Shown: positions 8,485-11,433 of the stretch, piece by piece
Layout: each line of letters opens with the position of its first letter
How positions within the stretch are numbered: position 1 is the stretch's first letter
Assembly: GCA_903829855.1 (NCBI GenBank)
Contig: CAIKRN010000193.1
Location: forward strand, 1-11,433
Length of the DNA: 11,433 bases
Origin: an uncultured Opitutia bacterium
Lineage (GTDB): Bacteria > Verrucomicrobiota > Verrucomicrobiia > Opitutales > UBA953
Reading direction: 5' to 3'
Notes under the pieces: model-generated
The model's database searches: none
The model's input: only the letters and a program-made list of their open reading frames with translations
What the model was told of the DNA's origin: nothing
Translations under genes and position numbers: made by a program

Positions 8485-8541
8485 ATGAGAGGACTGAGTG
8501 GAGGCCTGAATGGAGGACGTAGTCGATGGCTGGGTCGATGA
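8485..8541 (+). CDS. Possible 18-codon leader ORF ahead of the four-helix-bundle gene
   Basis: ATG at 8485 follows a strong purine-rich Shine-Dalgarno (GGAGG at 8475-8479, 5-nt spacer), by far the best ribosome-binding site in the window. It opens an 18-residue basic, glycine-rich peptide, MRGLSGGLNGGRSRWLGR, ending at TGA 8539-8541, which is 15 nt before the start of the next gene. Most of the ORF consists of degenerate copies of the repeat described below, so its coding appearance could be accidental. It could also be a translated leader that sets expression of the downstream gene. Confidence 0.25.
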   Translation: MRGLSGGLNGGRSRWLGR

Positions 8542-8563
8542 CAGAGGGCTGAATCGATGACAG
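8530..8563 (+). repeat. Left inverted repeat of the four-helix-bundle cassette
   Basis: This 34-bp arm matches the reverse complement of 9020-9053 at 30 of 34 positions, and a weaker match extends left to 8521. Two of the four differences would be G-U pairs in plus-strand RNA. It holds parts of two copies of a roughly 19-bp unit, RTCGATGRCAGAGGRCTGR. More degenerate, shortened copies run leftwards to about 8490. The arm supplies both a GAGGG ribosome-binding site (8544-8548) and the ATG at 8557 of the enclosed gene. Confidence 0.85.
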
Positions 8564-9012
8564 AACCCTCCAGGCCTCGCCTGGATAAAAGCCTGCGTTG
8601 CGATGAGACGGCGAAGCGGCCACCCCGAGGCATGGAAACAACTCCGGACGGGCCTCCTTATCGGCAGCTGAAGGCATGGATAGAATCAAGGGACTTGGCC
8701 GTGTTGATTTACAGGCTTTGCGCAAGACGACCAGCATCCATGGATCGTGGCCTCGCCGACCAGATACGACGCGCAGCCATTTCAATCCCCTCGAATATCG
8801 CCGAAGGCAATGGGCGGGGTTCAAACAGAGACTCATTGAGATTTCTCTACATCGCCCGCGGCTCGCTCTGCGAACTGGAGACACAGGTCGAAGTCTGCCT
8901 TAGGTTAGATATCAATCCAGCCGAAGACGCACATTCTCTCAACGATCGCATGGCGCTCGTCGGCCGACTCATCGGCGGCCTAATCACCTACCGCAAATCC
9001 AGACCCGACTAA
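8557..9012 (+). CDS. Four-helix bundle protein (S23 / 23S rRNA IVS-encoded protein family)
   Basis: A 151-residue member of the four-helix-bundle family that includes ORFs of 23S rRNA intervening sequences and, more distantly, the Avd accessory proteins of diversity-generating retroelements. Its biochemical role is not established. Diagnostic blocks are QLKAWIESRDLAVLIYRLC (37-55), DQIRRAAISIPSNIAEGNGR (68-87) and SLRFLYIARGSLCELETQVE (92-111). The ATG at 8557 lies inside the left inverted repeat, 8 nt after GAGGG. An in-frame ATG at 8632 would give 126 residues, nearer the usual family length of about 115-125, and the first 25 residues look unrelated to the family, so the shorter start is a real alternative. 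Eight of 22 arginine codons are AGA or AGG, while hemW uses none, a sign of different origin. It ends 51 bp from the convergent trmL stop codon. Confidence 0.85.
   Translation: MTEPSRPRLDKSLRCDETAKRPPRGMETTPDGPPYRQLKAWIESRDLAVLIYRLCARRPASMDRGLADQIRRAAISIPSNIAEGNGRGSNRDSLRFLYIARGSLCELETQVEVCLRLDINPAEDAHSLNDRMALVGRLIGGLITYRKSRPD
8570..8584 (+). other. Short GC-rich hairpin near the start of the four-helix-bundle ORF
   Basis: CCAGGC (8570-8575) and GCCTGG (8579-8584) form a perfect 6-bp stem with a CTC loop, followed by ATAAAA. It sits just inside the left inverted repeat and just after the upstream candidate start at 8557. It might affect start choice or be part of the cassette end structure. 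It may also be chance. Confidence 0.3.
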
Positions 9013-9019
9013 GCCCCAT

Positions 9020-9053
9020 CCGTCATCGATTCAGTCCTCTGCCATCGACTCAG
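9020..9053 (-). repeat. Right inverted repeat of the four-helix-bundle cassette
   Basis: The reverse complement of this segment repeats 8530-8563 with four differences. It begins 8 bp after the stop codon of the four-helix-bundle gene and ends 10 bp before the trmL stop codon. It would therefore also lie in the trmL 3' untranslated region. In plus-strand RNA the two arms could pair over 34 positions, with two A-C mismatches, enclosing the whole gene. Confidence 0.85.
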
Positions 9054-9062
9054 TCATCTACC

Positions 9063-9533
9063 CTACCTGGTTTTGATCTGCCTCAGCGCCTCGTACGTCG
9101 CGATTCCGCAGGCGGTCGAAAGATTGAGCGAACGGGTCTTGTCGTTGAAGTGTGGGATCTTCACTTCGCGATCCGCGCCGAACCACGCGTGGATCTCGTC
9201 GGGCGTGCCGGAGCCTTCGTTGCCGAAGACAAGCCCGTCGCCTTCCTGGAACTCCGCGTCCCAGAGGCCGCGCGTCGTCTTGGTCGTGAAGAGCCAGAGC
9301 CGTTCGGGGCGGCCGGGCGAAGCGAGGAAGGCTTCCCAATTGTCGTGATGACGGACGTCGAGTTCGTGCCAGTAATCCATGCCGGCGCGACGCAGTTTGG
9401 CGTCGTCGATCTTGAAGCCCAGCGGGTGGACGAGATGGAGCACGCAACCTGTCACGGCGCACATGCGCCCGACGTTGCCGGTGTTCGGCGGAATCTCCGG
9501 GCGGAGCAGGACGAGGTGGAGCGGCGGCTTCAC
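9063..9533 (-). CDS. trmL: tRNA (cytidine/uridine(34)-2'-O)-methyltransferase TrmL
   Basis: SPOUT-class methyltransferase that uses SAM to 2'-O-methylate the wobble nucleotide 34 of tRNA-Leu isoacceptors. At 156 residues it matches the single-domain family (E. coli about 157). The three SPOUT motifs are clear: PPNTGNVGRMCAVTG (15-29), LVFGNEGSGTP (101-111) and RSLNLSTACGIATYEALRQ (134-152), which form the knotted SAM site. The start is GTG at 9533; the frame offers no nearby ATG, and the N-terminus LHLVLLRPEIPPNTGN aligns well from there. The GTG overlaps the smpB stop by 4 bp (GTGA), so translation is probably coupled to smpB. Confidence 0.95.
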   Translation of the reverse strand: MKPPLHLVLLRPEIPPNTGNVGRMCAVTGCVLHLVHPLGFKIDDAKLRRAGMDYWHELDVRHHDNWEAFLASPGRPERLWLFTTKTTRGLWDAEFQEGDGLVFGNEGSGTPDEIHAWFGADREVKIPHFNDKTRSLNLSTACGIATYEALRQIKTR

Positions 9534-9997
9534 TTGCGACGACTCATCGCGCGCGAAATCTCGCGCTTAGCTTCGCGTTCCTTGATGTCCTGACGCTTGT
9601 CATGCATCTTCTTGCCCTTACCCACGGCGAGCAGGCACTTCGCCAGGCCGTGCTTGAAGTAGATCTTCAGGGGAATGATCGCGTGGCCGCCGGATTGAAT
9701 CTCCGCGGCGATCTTTTCGATCTCTGCCTCCTTTAGCAGCAACTGGCGTGTGCGATACGAGGCGTGGTTGTTGAGGTTGCCGAAGTCATACTCCGCGATG
9801 TGCGCGTGGTAGAGCATCACGCCCTTCGGGCTGATCTTAATAAACGCATCGGCGATGTTGGCCCGGCCGGCGCGAAGGGACTTCACCTCGGTGCCGCGCA
9901 AGACGATCCCGGCCTCGAAGGTCGGGCCAATGAAATAGTCGCGTCCCGCCTTCGGGTTATTGACCTCGGGTAGAACGTGCTCTCGGCGGGCGGCCAT
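9530..9997 (-). CDS. smpB: SsrA-binding protein SmpB
   Basis: Binds tmRNA and brings it to stalled ribosomes during trans-translation. Its 155 residues are the usual family length. An OB-fold core carries YFIGPTFEAGIVLRGTEVKS (21-40) followed by LRAGRANIADAFIKI, with HIAEYDFGN (66-74), KIYFKHGLAKCLLAVGKGKK (111-130) and the basic C-terminal tail DKRQDIKEREAKREI (133-147), which enters the mRNA channel. The ATG at 9997 gives a normal N-terminus. It lies 52 bp downstream of rpoZ on the same strand and overlaps trmL by 4 bp, consistent with an rpoZ-smpB-trmL operon. The tmRNA gene ssrA is not recognised in this window. Confidence 0.97.
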   Translation of the reverse strand: MAARREHVLPEVNNPKAGRDYFIGPTFEAGIVLRGTEVKSLRAGRANIADAFIKISPKGVMLYHAHIAEYDFGNLNNHASYRTRQLLLKEAEIEKIAAEIQSGGHAIIPLKIYFKHGLAKCLLAVGKGKKMHDKRQDIKEREAKREISRAMSRRK

Positions 9998-10018
9998 CGG
10001 ATGACGAAAGGGCTACTC

Positions 10019-10057
10019 GCCGGCAAGCCGGCTGTGGCGGGGGACTGCCTTAGGCAG
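10019..10057 (-). other. Two small hairpins in the rpoZ-smpB spacer
   Basis: On the minus strand, CTGCC-TAA-GGCAG (10057-10045) places the rpoZ stop codon exactly in the loop of a 5-bp stem. Further downstream, GCCGG-CTTG-CCGGC (10032-10019) forms a 5-bp stem with a CTTG tetraloop about 22 nt before the smpB ATG. Neither is followed by a T-run, so they are not clear terminators. They could be processing or stability elements between the cistrons. Confidence 0.35.
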
Positions 10058-10295
10058 GCAGGCGATCCTCAGGACGGAACTCCCAGGAGATGCGACCTTC
10101 GATGATCTCACGGAGGGCCATGTCCTCAGGGGAAAGCTTCTCGAAGACGTCACCCAAGGTGTGGTTGTACTTCGGAGGCTGGACAGAGTAGTCGGCCGTG
10201 CTGCGGAGCTGCTTCACGCGCTTCGAGACCACATTGATGAGAATGTTGGCGTCGGGGATGACTTTACGGGCTTCCTGGAGGTAATCGTCGCGCAT
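10050..10295 (-). CDS. rpoZ: RNA polymerase omega subunit
   Basis: A small subunit (81 residues) that helps assemble and stabilise core RNA polymerase by clamping the beta' subunit. The omega signature is spread over DANILINVVSKRVKQL (15-30, corresponding to the family's helix with K/R-R-xx-QL) and MALREIIEGRISWE (59-72, the conserved ALREI-xG-I block). The central segment (31-57) is longer and more divergent than in E. coli, as in other Verrucomicrobia-like omega proteins. The ATG at 10293-10295 is the first in frame. No strong Shine-Dalgarno is visible. It is divergent from dgkA and heads the run rpoZ-smpB-trmL. Confidence 0.85.
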   Translation of the reverse strand: MRDDYLQEARKVIPDANILINVVSKRVKQLRSTADYSVQPPKYNHTLGDVFEKLSPEDMALREIIEGRISWEFRPEDRLPA

Positions 10296-10323
10296 GGTGG
10301 GTTTCCCGAGTAGGGAACCACGA

Positions 10324-10351
10324 AACCTAGGGTAGGACCCCCCAGTGGCAA
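10324..10351 (-). promoter_or_regulatory. Candidate sigma-70-type promoter for rpoZ
   Basis: On the minus strand TTGCCA (complement of 10346-10351) is a five-of-six match to the -35 consensus. After a 16-bp spacer, TAGGTT (complement of 10324-10329) could act as a weak -10 box. The implied start lies roughly 20 nt upstream of the rpoZ ATG. The position is right, but the -10 match is poor. Confidence 0.35.
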
Positions 10352-10443
10352 GCGATTTTTGGAGGCCTGAAATTGCCTTTGCCCTGCCAAAACAGTGGGT
10401 TAAGCCCTTAAGTATGCCCGACGAGAAGCCTTACGGTGAAACC

Positions 10444-10812
10444 ATGAAGTCCAAGGGAGGGCTGACCCGGCTCATTAGCGCCCTGCGGTATACCTGGGAC
10501 GGGCTGCGTGCCGCCGCCAAGCACGAGGAGGCCTTTAAGCAGGAACTCATGGTGGTGGTCCCGCTTTCCATCGTGGCCTGGTTTGTGCCAGTTGCGGCCT
10601 ACGAGCGTGCCCTGCTCTTCGCGGTCCTACAGTTCATCTTGATCGTCGAGCTGATCAATTCAGCCATCGAGGCCAATACCGACCACATCTCGCTCGAGCG
10701 CCATCCACTGGCCAAGCGCGCCAAGGATATGGGCAGCGCCGCCGTCTTCCTGACCATCGTCATCGCGGTCAGCACCTGGGCGGCGGTACTGTGGAACCAC
10801 TACGTTAAGTAA
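10444..10812 (+). CDS. dgkA: Diacylglycerol kinase, DgkA-type
   Basis: Integral membrane kinase that phosphorylates diacylglycerol (or undecaprenol in some bacteria) with ATP, recycling lipid released during envelope synthesis. From the ATG at 10444 it has 122 residues, the usual length for this family. An amphipathic N-terminus (GLTRLISALRYTWDGLRAA) is followed by three membrane helices, about 35-52, 55-75 and 97-117. VELINSAIEANTD holds Glu69, Asn72 and Glu76, and KRAKDMGSAAVFL follows; these are active-site residues with the same spacing as the E. coli enzyme, as is Glu28 in HEEAF. A weak GGTGA lies 4 nt before this ATG. An in-frame ATG at 10414 would add 10 polar residues and cannot be excluded; a still earlier GTG at 10345 is unlikely. 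It converges with the EIIA gene, with only 2 bp between the stop codons. Confidence 0.93.
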   Translation: MKSKGGLTRLISALRYTWDGLRAAAKHEEAFKQELMVVVPLSIVAWFVPVAAYERALLFAVLQFILIVELINSAIEANTDHISLERHPLAKRAKDMGSAAVFLTIVIAVSTWAAVLWNHYVK

Positions 10813-10814
10813 AA

Positions 10815-11360
10815 CTAAGCCCTCGGTTCTTCGCCTGCTGGAGGCTTGGCGCTGAGGCGAAGCATCCGGGCGCGGGCATCGGGCGACGATTCATTGAGGG
10901 CGACCGTCACCCAATCTAGGAGACCGTGGCGCACTTCACCCAAAGTCTCACACTTGCGCAGAGATTCGATACCGCCGAGGGCGGTGATGGCTTTCGCAAG
11001 ACCAGACATCTCCTTAAGAAAGCCCACGCGCTGGCAATCCGGAATCCAATAAGCCACGACGAGGTTCACCCGGTTGCCGTCTTCCGCCTCGTAATCGATG
11101 CCGGCGGAAGACCAACCCAGCGCACAGAAGATTTCCGCATTGATGCCTTCGACGCGCGCATGCGGGCAGGCCACGCCGGGGGCGATGGCGGTGTTGCCGG
11201 TAGCTTCGCGAGCGAACATCGCCTCTACCACACCAGAGTCATCAGGAATCTCCGGGATGGCTTCGAGTACGCGGCCAAGGAATTCAAACGCGCCGCGCTT
11301 GGAAGTCTCGGTCAGTTCAAAAAGTCGGCCGGCCTGGAGGGCTTCAAGAAGGATGCGCAT
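10815..11360 (-). CDS. PTS EIIA-type phosphotransfer protein (fructose/nitrogen class)
   Basis: A cytoplasmic 181-residue protein of the PTS EIIA type-2 fold, which takes a phosphoryl group from HPr/NPr on a histidine and passes it to a sugar permease or acts as a regulator. The signature TAIAPGVACPHARVEG (57-72) carries the phospho-acceptor His67 in the family pattern TAIG-GVA-PH-R. The upstream segment EAMFAREATGNTAI and the later VNLVVAYWIPD...FLKEMSGLAKAI also fit. No EIIB or EIIC gene is visible in the window, so a regulatory, PtsN-like role is more likely than transport. The ATG at 11360 is chosen; a TTG at 11402 would add 14 residues of no family similarity. The C-terminal 25 or so residues extend past the domain. 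Confidence 0.87.
   Translation of the reverse strand: MRILLEALQAGRLFELTETSKRGAFEFLGRVLEAIPEIPDDSGVVEAMFAREATGNTAIAPGVACPHARVEGINAEIFCALGWSSAGIDYEAEDGNRVNLVVAYWIPDCQRVGFLKEMSGLAKAITALGGIESLRKCETLGEVRHGLLDWVTVALNESSPDARARMLRLSAKPPAGEEPRA
10829..10862. terminator. Possible bidirectional hairpin at the dgkA/EIIA convergence
   Basis: CTTCGCCT (10829-10836) and AGGCGAAG (10855-10862) form a perfect 8-bp stem with an 18-nt loop inside the last codons of the EIIA gene. On the minus strand a TTTT follows only about 14 nt after the stem, and on the plus strand none follows. It is therefore an imperfect terminator candidate. The intergenic gap is only 2 bp, so any terminator has to lie inside a coding region. 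Confidence 0.3.
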
Positions 11361-11373
11361 CGGAGAGTCGGAA

Positions 11374-11433
11374 TCAGGCCGCGCGAAGGCGCGGGCGGGC
11401 AATCAAATGGGCGAGGGTGACATAGGCAACCGT
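11374..11433 (-). CDS. Possible C-terminal fragment of an upstream gene (cut by window edge)
   Basis: A minus-strand frame enters from the right edge and ends at TGA 11374-11376, reading TVAYVTLAHLIARPRLRAA. It lies 13 bp upstream of the EIIA start codon, a usual operon spacing, and the other two minus-strand frames do not give a better alternative. Twenty codons are too few to identify the protein, and the frame could be open by chance. Confidence 0.35.
   Translation of the reverse strand, partial: TVAYVTLAHLIARPRLRAA

Larger units (their letters stand above)
8485..9060 (+). mobile_element. IVS-like cassette: four-helix-bundle gene between inverted repeats
   Basis: A self-contained block lies between the exported hydrolase and trmL. 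It has degenerate repeat units on the left (about 8490-8563), one gene, and inverted copies of the same units on the right (9020-9053). The four-helix-bundle/S23 family is known from intervening sequences inside 23S rRNA genes, where complementary ends form a long stem around the ORF. The same arrangement is seen here in an intergenic position. No transposase and no obvious target-site duplication were found, so calling it mobile is an inference from the inverted repeats, the family and the foreign-looking codon use. The outer boundaries are approximate. Confidence 0.45.

Noticed and set aside
8490..8563. CRISPR-like repeat array
   Set aside because: The units are short, degenerate and contiguous without spacers of constant length, and no cas gene is near.
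8027..8884. 285-residue open frame on the minus strand
   Set aside because: It runs antisense through the nitrilase catalytic Cys region, the inverted repeat and the four-helix-bundle gene, all better supported on the plus strand.
9150..9593. 147-residue open frame on the plus strand
   Set aside because: Antisense to trmL and smpB, both of which carry full family signatures.
10345..10413. N-terminal extension of DgkA from a GTG at 10345
   Set aside because: It overlaps the candidate rpoZ promoter and adds 33 residues not seen in the family; the 122-residue form matches E. coli DgkA in length and in active-site spacing.

Overview
The window reads as chromosomal DNA of a GC-rich bacterium of the PVC superphylum, most likely Verrucomicrobiota and perhaps an Opitutia relative. 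The main reason is the 1420-residue secreted protein encoded at 1011-5273. It joins a DUF1080 (3-keto-disaccharide hydrolase type) domain, a PVC-type membrane-bound-dehydrogenase beta-propeller, HEAT-like repeats, a LamG-like domain and a C-terminal CxxCH haem domain, an architecture typical of Planctomycetes and Verrucomicrobia. The taxon is inferred from family knowledge, not from a search.

Layout: (1) 1-947, minus strand: 5' part of argS, cut by the left edge. (2) 1011-5273, minus strand: the giant secreted fusion protein, 63 bp upstream of argS. (3) 5274-5427: divergent intergenic region. (4) 5428-8452, plus strand: sufT and hemW overlapping by one base, then an exported nitrilase-superfamily hydrolase. 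(5) About 8485-9060: an accessory island with a four-helix-bundle (S23/IVS family) gene between near-perfect 34-bp inverted repeats, atypical arginine codons and a possible 18-codon leader ORF. (6) 9063-10295, minus strand: rpoZ, smpB and trmL, the last two overlapping by 4 bp. (7) 10444-10812, plus strand: dgkA, divergent from rpoZ. (8) 10815-11360, minus strand: a PTS EIIA-type protein convergent with dgkA, with a possible tail of another gene at the right edge.

Most genes are housekeeping: tRNA charging (argS), Fe-S cluster maturation (sufT) beside a radical-SAM Fe-S protein (hemW), transcription (rpoZ), ribosome rescue (smpB), wobble-base methylation (trmL), lipid recycling (dgkA) and phosphotransfer regulation (EIIA). 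Two items deserve attention. The fusion protein could combine sugar oxidation, electron transfer and 3-keto-glycoside cleavage in one periplasmic polypeptide. The repeat-bounded four-helix-bundle cassette resembles a 23S rRNA intervening sequence placed outside an rRNA gene. No tRNA, rRNA, CRISPR array or transposase gene was seen.
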